A stretch of 5,355 nt of DNA from CAYGTS01 sp964352905 (GTDB taxonomy: Bacteria > Pseudomonadota > Gammaproteobacteria > JAHCLG01). A model generated the notes under the pieces. It was not told where the DNA came from and ran no database searches. It saw nothing but the letters and a program-made list of their open reading frames with translations. Shown in pieces: positions 1 to 5,307 of this stretch (position 1 is the stretch's first letter; the number at the start of each line of letters is the position of its first letter). The DNA is taken from positions 1-5,355 of the forward strand of contig CAYGTS010000160.1 in the NCBI GenBank assembly GCA_964352905.1, given 5' to 3'. A program made the translations under genes and the position numbers.

Positions 1-54
1 TGCCTCAAATCTGACCGTTCTTGAGTTATTCAACATCACGCCGGGAATTACTGT
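1..54 (-). repeat. Dispersed repeat, form A, copy 1 (one arm)
   Basis: This stretch matches 2513-2566 at 49 of 54 positions in the same orientation, so the two are direct copies about 2.5 kb apart on either side of rne. The plus strand contains the block CACGCCGGGAATTACTG and a small TTGA/TCAA dyad at about 21-32. The reverse complement ends in AAGAACGGTCAGATTTGAGG, which resembles the core of form B at 2808 and 5308, so I give it the minus strand to match form B as plus. At 2513 the equivalent sequence is the right arm of a large palindrome. The matching left arm here, if present, lies before the window. I see no coding potential. The function is unknown. Confidence 0.8.
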
Positions 55-76
55 GTTTTAACACGCTCACCTCTCT

Positions 77-116
77 GTTCCCTGCCACGTCGCTGCGCTC
101 CTCGCAATGACGGAAC
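77..116. repeat. REP-like hairpin downstream of rne
   Basis: This is a GC-rich imperfect inverted repeat in AT-rich surroundings. Outer arms are GTTCC (77-81) and GGAAC (112-116). Inside are CGTC (88-91) with GACG (109-112) and TGCG (94-97) with CGCA (103-106), closing a five-base loop; the outer and middle pairs compete for base 112. The minus strand reads GTCATTGCGAGGAGCG, a motif I associate from memory with short dispersed repeats in many bacterial genomes. It lies 37 bases past the rne stop and could protect or define the rne mRNA 3' end. It has no T-run, so it is not a standard intrinsic terminator. Confidence 0.55.
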
Positions 117-152
117 CTTAAGAACAAATAGCATTAAAAGTCACAATAGTAC

Positions 153-2282
153 TCAATCTTCTTGGCGGTGATCTGAATTTGAGGTAGCCATTTCCGATCC
201 ACTATTGTTGCTATCCTTGTCATAATAATTTTGCTGTTTATTACGTGCTGGATGACGTCTGCGACGACGTTGGCCACGACGACGATTATTATCAGAGTAA
301 CGGTTGCTATTTCGCTCTGTATTACTTGATTGATCGCCTGTTTGATCAACATAGTTTTGTGATGATTGATCAGTATGGGGTTGTTGCCCATTACCGTTAT
401 CGTATTTGCCGGCATTATTGTCTTGATAGTTTGCAGCCTGCGGCTGATGTGATGAACTATTATGATGACGACGCTTACTATGCTGTTGTCGATTTCGCGA
501 TTGGCCACCGCTATGATGACGGCGACGTGAGTCGCTTTGATGACGACGATTTTGATTATTGCGATTATAGCGCGGCTGTTGGTTTTTAGATTCGCTAGCC
601 CCACCCATTAAAAATTGTAATAGCTTGGTTAACCAGCCGACTTTTTTAACTTTTTTAGTATTACTAGGTTTAGGTGCTGCTGGTGTTAGCTGAGTGATAT
701 CGATCGCTGGCGTTTCACTGCTAGTAAGATTAGCTTTACGCTCTTGCTCAGCATCAACCGGTTTATCAAGTTCAATCGCATGACTTTTGGTTGGCTGTCT
801 TAAGCGCGGATCATCTTCGCGTAACCTGTCGATAGCATAATGTGGTGTTTCCAGGTTTGGGTTAGCAATAATGAAAATATCCACACCATATTCTTGTTGA
901 GTTTGCAACAAATGACCACGTTTTTCATTAGTTAAGAACGTTGCGACCGATACAGGCACTTGTACCCGAACTTGGCCGCTATTTTCTTTCATAGCATTTT
1001 CACGAATCAAACGTAAAATCGATAGTGATAACGATTCAACACCACGAATATGACCATAACCGCTGCAACGTGGGCAAATCACCTGGCTTGCTTCTTCAAG
1101 CGAAGGGCGCAAGCGTTGGCGCGACATTTCTAACAAGCCAAAGCGTGAAATACGACCAATTTGAACACGTGCACGATCCATGCGTAAGGCATCACGCAAA
1201 CGATATTCAACTTCACGTTGATTGCGTACAGGGATCATATCGATAAAATCGATAACGATTAAGCCACCCAAATCGCGTAAGCGTAATTGTCGTGCAATTT
1301 CATCTGCAGCCTCTAAATTTGTATTGAGGGCGGTTTCTTCAATATCACTGCCTTTCGTGGCGCGCGAGGAGTTAATATCGATAGTGACTAATGCTTCAGT
1401 ATGATCGATAACAATAGATCCGCCAGAAGGCAATGTTACATTACGTTGAAAAGCTGATTCAATTTGGCTTTCAATTTGAAAACGATGGAATAAAGGGATC
1501 GCTTCGTCATAGTATTTTATTTTTTCAACAAAATCAGGACGAATAATTGCCATGTGACTTCTTGCTTTTTCATACACACTTTGGTTATCGATAATGATTT
1601 CACCAATATCCATGCGTAAATAATCGCGCAGCGAACGCATGATAACATTGCTTTCTTGGTGAATTAAAAAAGGAGCAGGACGCTCATTGGCCGCTGCTTG
1701 AATAGCTTGCCAGTGTTTCAGCAGTAAATCTAAGTCCCATTGTAATTCCTCAACCGAACAACCAACGCCCGCAGTACGTACAATCAAACCCATCTCTTCT
1801 GGCAGCTTAAGTTGATTGAGGACTTCACGTAATTCGTCTCGCTCATTACCTTCAATACGCCGTGAAATACCGCCAGCACTAGGGTTGTTAGGCATAAGAA
1901 CTAAATAACTACCGGCAAGACTGATATAGGTTGTCAGAGCAGCACCTTTATTGCCACGTTCTTCTTTATCAACCTGAATAATGACTTGTTGGCCTACCTT
2001 GATTAAATCAGCAATCGATTCGCGGGTATTGGGATCAGGCTGCTTGCTATAATACGCTTCAGCAATTTCTTTGAGCGGCAGAAAACCATGACGATTGGCA
2101 CCATAGTTAACAAAAGCTGCTTCAAGGCTGGGTTCAATACGAGTAATTTCACCCTTGTAGATATTCGCAATTTTTTGCTCACGCCCCGGTCTTTCGATAT
2201 CAAGGTCGTAAAGTGCTTGCCCATTAACAAGCGCCACACGCAACTCTTCATGCTGCGTTGCATTAATCAACATCCTATTCAT
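153..2282 (-). CDS. rne: Ribonuclease E, short C-terminal tail
   Basis: This is the endoribonuclease that starts mRNA decay and matures rRNA and tRNA, cutting AU-rich single-stranded RNA at the inner membrane. The protein has 709 residues. Residues 1-510 follow the E. coli catalytic domain as I know it: RNase H-like start, S1 domain (about 36-118, with F57, F67 and K112), 5' sensor (R169, T170), DNase I-like domain with Mg-binding D302 and D345, Zn-link CPRC (C403, C406) and small domain. Residues 548-560 (VGWLTKLLQFLMG) resemble the amphipathic membrane-targeting helix. Residues 561-709 are low-complexity R/N/Q/H/S, with an Arg-rich block at 667-677. E. coli RNase E has 1061 residues, so most of the degradosome scaffold is absent; the tail probably binds RNA. 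The MNRMLINAT start matches E. coli MKRMLINAT. A weak GAGA Shine-Dalgarno lies six bases upstream. M4 is an alternative start. All expected active-site residues are present. Confidence 0.97.
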   Translation of the reverse strand: MNRMLINATQHEELRVALVNGQALYDLDIERPGREQKIANIYKGEITRIEPSLEAAFVNYGANRHGFLPLKEIAEAYYSKQPDPNTRESIADLIKVGQQVIIQVDKEERGNKGAALTTYISLAGSYLVLMPNNPSAGGISRRIEGNERDELREVLNQLKLPEEMGLIVRTAGVGCSVEELQWDLDLLLKHWQAIQAAANERPAPFLIHQESNVIMRSLRDYLRMDIGEIIIDNQSVYEKARSHMAIIRPDFVEKIKYYDEAIPLFHRFQIESQIESAFQRNVTLPSGGSIVIDHTEALVTIDINSSRATKGSDIEETALNTNLEAADEIARQLRLRDLGGLIVIDFIDMIPVRNQREVEYRLRDALRMDRARVQIGRISRFGLLEMSRQRLRPSLEEASQVICPRCSGYGHIRGVESLSLSILRLIRENAMKENSGQVRVQVPVSVATFLTNEKRGHLLQTQQEYGVDIFIIANPNLETPHYAIDRLREDDPRLRQPTKSHAIELDKPVDAEQERKANLTSSETPAIDITQLTPAAPKPSNTKKVKKVGWLTKLLQFLMGGASESKNQQPRYNRNNQNRRHQSDSRRRHHSGGQSRNRQQHSKRRHHNSSSHQPQAANYQDNNAGKYDNGNGQQPHTDQSSQNYVDQTGDQSSNTERNSNRYSDNNRRRGQRRRRRHPARNKQQNYYDKDSNNSGSEMATSNSDHRQED

Positions 2283-2303
2283 TTTTAATCTCTTTTACTT
2301 AAT

Positions 2304-2374
2304 GCGCTCGACCAAACTTGTGGGGAAAGCCATAACTTACCTGGCGATAATTTGTTCATCCCAAGTGGGAGCGC
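2304..2374 (-). promoter_or_regulatory. rne leader stem-loop (candidate autoregulatory element)
   Basis: Arms GCGCTC (2304-2309) and GAGCGC (2369-2374) pair perfectly. The stem continues inward through CCA/TGG, CTTG/CAAG and GGA/TCC, separated by two-base bulges on one side. A nested GCCA (2329-2332)/TGGC (2342-2345) hairpin sits in the loop. In the rne mRNA this structure would end 21 bases before the AUG. In E. coli, stem-loops in a 361-nt rne leader let RNase E cut its own mRNA (the Rfam rne5 family). Position and bulged form suggest an analogous element. I could not establish sequence homology, so the role is inference. Confidence 0.5.
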
Positions 2375-2392
2375 GATTCAACTTTTTCGCTT

Positions 2393-2565
2393 CAGCAATT
2401 CCCCGTGTAGCGAGGAACGGCCATATTTGGGCATCTTACATTAAAAAGACTAAGAAATGTGCTCATTCACATATTTTAGAAACTGTGCGTGTTTCAGTCT
2501 TTTTAATGTTCTTGCCTTAAATCTGGCCATTCTTGAGTGATTCAAGATCACGCCGGGAATTACTG
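2393..2565. repeat. Imperfect palindromic element (two opposed form A/B repeats)
   Basis: The core is a perfect 14-base inverted repeat, ACATTAAAAAGACT (2438-2451) and AGTCTTTTTAATGT (2496-2509). The arms continue outward: 2412-2433 pairs with 2513-2537 at about 17 of 23 positions, and CAGCAATTCCC (2393-2403) pairs with GGGAATTACTG (2555-2565) with one mismatch. The right arm carries extra bases near 2538-2550. The right arm is the second copy of the repeat at 1-54; the left arm is an inverted, more diverged relative. No reading frame of note lies inside, so this looks like a non-autonomous MITE-like or palindromic repeat unit. Clear target-site duplications are not visible. It would lie inside the rne leader if the promoter at 2735-2763 is used. 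Confidence 0.7.
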
Positions 2566-2572
2566 TTTTCGC

Positions 2573-2594
2573 TTACACTTTCGGTTTAGTGTAA
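2573..2594. other. Small perfect hairpin in the rne leader
   Basis: TTACACT (2573-2579) and AGTGTAA (2588-2594) form a perfect seven-base inverted repeat around an eight-base loop. It adjoins the outer edge of the palindromic element and lies inside the predicted rne leader. There is no T-run in either direction, so a terminator is unlikely. The role is unknown. Confidence 0.4.
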
Positions 2595-2734
2595 CAAGCC
2601 AAAAAGTATGAATTAACTGTTAAACTGCCTAGCTAGTAAAGGAACACTTTTTGTTGGTGTTTTGAATTAGCAAGGTAACCCTTTGATATTACAGAGTGTA
2701 CTAACATGACAATCTGTTTACAAATTCGCTGGAT

Positions 2735-2763
2735 AATATAGCAGGTAAGTTGATAACTATCAA
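2735..2763 (-). promoter_or_regulatory. Candidate sigma-70 promoter for rne
   Basis: Read on the minus strand this is TTGATA (plus positions 2758-2763), a 17-base spacer, then TATATT (2735-2740). Both hexamers are close to consensus and the spacing is ideal. Transcription would begin near 2728, giving an rne leader of about 446 nt, comparable to the long leader known in E. coli. The -35 hexamer is half of a TTGATA-AC-TATCAA inverted repeat (2750-2763), which could be an operator or chance in AT-rich DNA. Nothing else I checked upstream of rne scores as well. Confidence 0.5.
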
Positions 2764-2807
2764 ATTATTATCGAATAGAACGAATAAAATTGTTAAGTGG
2801 ACAGACT

Positions 2808-2854
2808 TATTCAGCAAATTTAATTGTGAATTTACCAAGAACGTTCAGATTTGG
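2808..2854 (+). repeat. Dispersed repeat, form B, copy 1
   Basis: It matches 5308-5354 at 42 of 47 positions. The core CAAGAACGTTCAGATTTGG resembles the reverse complement of the form A repeat, and both forms share a CAGYAA start in that orientation, so A and B look like diverged members of one family. It contains the palindrome GAACGTTC (2840-2847). It sits in the rluC-side half of the divergent spacer. Confidence 0.75.
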
Positions 2855-2861
2855 CGATAAA

Positions 2862-2897
2862 AACGCCAGTCCTCTTGATAAGGGGGATCAGGGCGTT
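2862..2897 (+). promoter_or_regulatory. Strong hairpin upstream of rluC
   Basis: AACGCC (2862-2867) pairs perfectly with GGCGTT (2892-2897). Inside, CCTCTT (2871-2876) pairs with AAGGGG (2880-2885) around a three-base loop, with one G-T wobble. A competing GGCG/CGCC pair (2853-2856 with 2864-2867) would use the left arm. It could be a structure in an rluC leader or another palindromic repeat; no T-run follows, so it is not a terminator. Confidence 0.4.
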
Positions 2898-2942
2898 CCC
2901 ATCTGCAGGGTGAATAGTTACAGTGGACAATTAATAGCAAGT

Positions 2943-2969
2943 TATGGCAATCTAGCTGCCATATTTTTT
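2943..2969 (+). terminator. Terminator-like hairpin directly before rluC
   Basis: TATGGCA (2943-2949) and TGCCATA (2957-2963) form a perfect seven-base stem around a seven-base loop, followed at once by six T residues (2964-2969). This is the shape of an intrinsic terminator on the plus strand. It ends 14 bases before the rluC ATG, with no upstream plus-strand gene to terminate. It may act as an attenuator or insulator for rluC. The stem has only four G-C or C-G pairs among seven, so its strength is uncertain. Confidence 0.5.
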
Positions 2970-2983
2970 AGCATAAGTTCAGC

Positions 2984-3943
2984 ATGACCGAAAAACCACA
3001 ACCCCACTACCTGAAAATTGACGAATCGGCACAAGCACAACGCTTGGATAATTTTTTGTTTAAGAAGTTCAAGAATGTTCCCAAAAGTTTATGGTATCGT
3101 TTGATTCGCAAGGGTGCCGTGAAAGTTAATGATAAAAAGACCGATCAAAAATATAAGTTACAACTCGGTGATACTATCAGAGTTCCTGCATTGCAAGACA
3201 TGCTTAAACCCGTTGTTAAACTAACGCCCAAGCAACAAACACTAACACAGCTTGAAAAAAGTATTCTCTATGATGATCAAGATATTATTGTTATTAACAA
3301 ACCCGCTGGTATTGCCGTGCATGGTGGTAGTGGCTTGGCTTACGGCGTAATAGAAGCCATTAGGGTAATTTATAATAAAGATGATATTGCCTTGGTGCAT
3401 CGTTTGGATAGAGATACTTCCGGCTGTCTTTTATTAGCAAAACGTCATTCCATGCTGCGGAAACTGCATGAAATGATGCGAGAAAATACTATTCGCAAAC
3501 ACTACCAAACCTTGGTAAAAGGGCTTTGGCCAACGACTATTAAACATATCGATGCACCCTTGCGCAAGTTTCAATTACAATCGGGCGAGCGCATGGTTGT
3601 GGTTGACAAGACTGAAGGCAAGCCGGCCATGACGCTGGTGAGCAATTACCAGCATTTCAGCAATAGCACATTACTTCAGCTTGAATTAAAAACCGGTCGC
3701 ACCCATCAAATCCGTGTGCACTGCCAAGCTTGTGGTCATGCGATTGCGGGCGATGAAAAGTATGGCGATGCAAACTTTAATCAAACATTAAAGGCGGTTG
3801 GTTTAAAGCGCTTATTTTTGCATGCCAAAACCTTAAGCTTTGCTCATCCACGTAGTGGAGAAACACTCACTATTACAGCAGCATTGCCAGCAGAATTAGC
3901 TCACGTTATCACTAAGCTGAATGATCCCAAGATCGATCAGTAA
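2984..3943 (+). CDS. rluC: 23S rRNA pseudouridine synthase RluC
   Basis: It converts uridines to pseudouridine in 23S rRNA; the E. coli enzyme acts on U955, U2504 and U2580 near the peptidyl-transferase centre. The protein has 319 residues, the same length I recall for E. coli RluC. An S4 RNA-binding domain covers about 18-75 (QRLDNFLFKKF, RLIRKGAVKVN). The RluA-type catalytic domain covers about 90-305, with NKPAGIAVHGGSG (105-117), the catalytic motif HRLDRDTSG (139-147, nucleophile D142) and KTGRTHQIRVH (236-246). These features favour RluC over RluD or RluA, helped by its place beside rne. The ATG fits the family's N-terminus, but I see no Shine-Dalgarno and a terminator-like hairpin lies just upstream. 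Its 3' end overlaps convergent yceF by 48 bases. Confidence 0.95.
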   Translation: MTEKPQPHYLKIDESAQAQRLDNFLFKKFKNVPKSLWYRLIRKGAVKVNDKKTDQKYKLQLGDTIRVPALQDMLKPVVKLTPKQQTLTQLEKSILYDDQDIIVINKPAGIAVHGGSGLAYGVIEAIRVIYNKDDIALVHRLDRDTSGCLLLAKRHSMLRKLHEMMRENTIRKHYQTLVKGLWPTTIKHIDAPLRKFQLQSGERMVVVDKTEGKPAMTLVSNYQHFSNSTLLQLELKTGRTHQIRVHCQACGHAIAGDEKYGDANFNQTLKAVGLKRLFLHAKTLSFAHPRSGETLTITAALPAELAHVITKLNDPKIDQ

Positions 3944-4486
3944 GTTGCCTAATGCTATCATCGGCAAACCCAACACCGTTGTAAAATCTTTGCCTGACAT
4001 ACGCTCAAACAATAGCGCACCTAAGCTTTCTGCTTTAATGCTACCGGCACACTCAAAGGGTTGATCGTGTTTAATGTAGTAATGAATCAATTCATCAGAA
4101 AGCACTTTAAAAGTAATTTCAAAGGTTTCTAAGTAATTAAATTGTTGCTCTTTTGCTAAACAACACACGTGCAAGCCAGTATGAAATTGCATGGTTCTAC
4201 CACTGGCTGCGCGCAATTGCTCATAAGCGCGTGCCGCATTGCCGGGTTTACCAAAAATATTGCCAGCAACACTTGCGACTTCATCAGCTGCAATAATTAG
4301 GCTGTCAGGATATTGTTCGGCAATTTTGACTGCTTTTGCGCGAGCTAAGCGTGTCACCAAGTTTTCAACCGTTTCATCGGGCAAGACAGATTCATTAATA
4401 TTGGCTGGAATTGCGCGAAAATTTAAGCCAAGACGTTTTAATAATGCCATTCTAGGTTGTGATTGTGAGGCTAAAATTATATTCAT
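3896..4486 (-). CDS. yceF: Maf-family nucleotide pyrophosphatase, YceF type
   Basis: Maf-family proteins hydrolyse non-canonical or modified nucleoside triphosphates to the monophosphate; the E. coli YceF branch prefers 7-methyl-GTP. The protein has 196 residues against 194 in E. coli. The N-terminal ILASQSQPR (4-12) is the phosphate-binding S-x-S-x-x-R region. AADEV (66-70) supplies the likely catalytic D68. FGKP (78-81), CAGSIKAES (146-154) and LGLPMIAL (172-179) are further family motifs. CAGS fits the YceF branch better than the YhdE-type Maf, and the location next to rluC agrees. On its strand AGGA lies six bases before the ATG, a good Shine-Dalgarno. Its last codons are antisense to the end of rluC. 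Confidence 0.93.
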   Translation of the reverse strand: MNIILASQSQPRMALLKRLGLNFRAIPANINESVLPDETVENLVTRLARAKAVKIAEQYPDSLIIAADEVASVAGNIFGKPGNAARAYEQLRAASGRTMQFHTGLHVCCLAKEQQFNYLETFEITFKVLSDELIHYYIKHDQPFECAGSIKAESLGALLFERMSGKDFTTVLGLPMIALGNLLIDLGIIQLSDNVS

Positions 4487-4560
4487 CGTCTATCCTAATA
4501 TGGTATTAACTTGGTATTTCTTGATAGCTAGCAGTCTCTATCAATGATTTTTAATCATAA

Positions 4561-4589
4561 ATCATATGGTTACAGCTTGCTTTGGTTAA
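4561..4589 (-). promoter_or_regulatory. Weak candidate promoter for yceF
   Basis: On the minus strand TTAACC (plus positions 4584-4589) and TATGAT (4561-4566) are 17 bases apart. The -10 matches consensus at five of six bases and the -35 at four. A start near 4554 would give a leader of about 68 nt. In AT-rich DNA such matches arise by chance, so this is only the best candidate I found. Confidence 0.25.
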
Positions 4590-4606
4590 TCAACACAAAG
4601 TAAGGT

Positions 4607-4740
4607 CTGTTTACAATTAGCTCTGCTAAGGCAGAGGTCGCTGATTTTTGAGCGCTAATCATCAGGTTACATGTGAGTAACTGGGCAGCTGAGCACAAAA
4701 AATCAACGAGATATGCCCTGCAGAGTAGAATTGTAAACAG
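4607..4740. repeat. 134-base symmetrical palindromic element
   Basis: The ends are perfect 12-base inverted repeats, CTGTTTACAATT (4607-4618) and AATTGTAAACAG (4729-4740). Pairing continues through CTCTGC (4621-4626)/GCAGAG (4720-4725) and a TGATTTTT/AAAAATCA block, to a central GTTAC (4666-4670)/GTAAC (4677-4681) hairpin whose midpoint is exactly that of the whole element. Single-stranded, it could fold into one long hairpin. A local alternative, CTCTGC with GCAGAG at 4631-4636, competes with the long-range pairing. There is no reading frame inside, and I cannot identify target-site duplications. It fits a MITE-like element, a palindromic repeat or a structured RNA. Confidence 0.75.
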
Positions 4741-4765
4741 GCGCTACTAACAAGCGCAAATTTTT

Positions 4766-4794
4766 TTGACACTTCAACAACATAACGATAGAAT
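4766..4794 (+). promoter_or_regulatory. Sigma-70 promoter for yceD (and probably rpmF)
   Basis: The -35 TTGACA (4766-4771) is a perfect match, the spacer is 17 bases and the -10 TAGAAT (4789-4794) matches at five of six. Initiation would normally fall about seven bases past the -10, at about 4801, essentially at the yceD ATG (4803). The transcript would therefore have almost no 5' leader. It probably drives the yceD-rpmF unit, since that pairing is usual in gammaproteobacteria. Confidence 0.75.
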
Positions 4795-4802
4795 CGCCGA
4801 CC

Positions 4803-5306
4803 ATGTTAGAGACAGAATTTACAGCTGAAATTGATCCAATTCAATATGCCAAAGAATCAAGACATCTTTGCGTGCATTTGCCATTGCAGCAATTTAAACG
4901 CTTACAAGAAATAGTAGGTTGTGAGCCGCAGCCTAATCTTATCGCTTGTGATTTGCGTTTTACCTTAAATGAGCAAGGTGTTGCTACAATCAAGGGTAAA
5001 TTTTCAGTAGAAGTGGAGTTGCAATGCCAGCGTTGTGGGCATACTTTTACCACTGTGTTACAAGCAAATTGTGAATTATACCCAATGGTAACCGAGCAGC
5101 AAATGGCATTACTCGATAATGCCATGGATGTCTTAGTTACTGCGGGTGAAAAAATTAACATTATCGATATAATCGAAGATGAATTAATTGTCGCTTTGCC
5201 CATGTTTGCTAAGCATGCAGAGGCTGAGTGCCAAGTTAAACTTGATAATACTATTATCTCAGGTGATAGTAATAAACCTTTTGCTGATTTAGCAAATTTA
5301 ATGTAA
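4803..5306 (+). CDS. yceD: YceD, DUF177 family, 23S rRNA accumulation protein
   Basis: YceD/DUF177 proteins are linked to 23S rRNA accumulation and are usually encoded just before rpmF (ribosomal protein L32); the exact mechanism is not clear to me. The protein has 167 residues against 173 in E. coli. Diagnostic features are CQRCG (75-79), with the C75/C78 pair typical of the family, EDELIVALP (125-133), a later cysteine (C143) and a C-terminal KPFADLANL like E. coli NPFAVLASL. The start aligns with the E. coli N-terminus, and no other Met occurs before residue 95. There is no Shine-Dalgarno, consistent with the promoter lying almost on the ATG. The C-terminus is about two residues shorter than in E. 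coli, and a repeat begins directly after the stop. Confidence 0.93.
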   Translation: MLETEFTAEIDPIQYAKESRHLCVHLPLQQFKRLQEIVGCEPQPNLIACDLRFTLNEQGVATIKGKFSVEVELQCQRCGHTFTTVLQANCELYPMVTEQQMALLDNAMDVLVTAGEKINIIDIIEDELIVALPMFAKHAEAECQVKLDNTIISGDSNKPFADLANLM

Positions 5307-5307
5307 C

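Larger units (their letters stand above)
2283..2983. other. Divergent rne/rluC spacer, non-coding, structured
   Basis: This 701-base stretch holds no credible gene. Short reading frames at 2302-2520 and 2790-2987 run through repeat sequence and resemble nothing I know. Going right, it contains the rne leader stem-loop, a repeat-derived palindrome, a TTACACT/AGTGTAA hairpin, the candidate rne promoter, a form B repeat, and two hairpins before rluC. I found no convincing rluC promoter. The best plus-strand match is TGGACA (2798-2803), 15 bases, TTTAAT (2819-2824), partly inside the form B repeat, and its spacing is short. About 2595-2713 shows nothing clear beyond AT-rich sequence and a minor TTAAC-T-GTTAA dyad at 2613-2623. 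Confidence 0.7.
4487..4802. other. Divergent yceF/yceD spacer, non-coding
   Basis: These 316 bases hold no gene. The yceF-side part (4521-4565) is dense in short inverted repeats: TTGATAG (4521-4527)/CTATCAA (4538-4544), then ATGATTT (4544-4550)/AAATCAT (4559-4565). The middle is the 134-base palindrome. The right end holds a GCGCT/AGCGC dyad (4741-4757) followed by a T-run that merges into the yceD -35 box. Confidence 0.7.

Noticed and set aside
134..604. Open frames opposite or beside the rne tail, including a plus-strand Asp/Tyr-rich frame at 245-589 and a minus-strand Ile/Val-rich frame at 134-604
   Set aside because: They mirror the low-complexity codons of the RNase E tail, resemble no protein family I know and lack start signals. 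The rne frame is secure.
2302..2520. Plus-strand 72-codon frame in the rne leader region
   Set aside because: It runs through the palindromic repeat, has no family resemblance and no evident ribosome-binding site.
2790..2987. Plus-strand 65-codon frame whose stop overlaps the rluC ATG as ATGA
   Set aside because: The ATGA overlap looks like translational coupling, but the frame starts at TTG, spans the form B repeat and two hairpins, and encodes nothing recognisable. A repeat artefact is more likely.
4741..4767. GCGCT/AGCGC dyad followed by AAA and seven T residues, terminator-like
   Set aside because: The stem is only five bases, three A residues separate it from the T-run, and the T-run is part of the yceD promoter. 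There is no plus-strand gene upstream to terminate.
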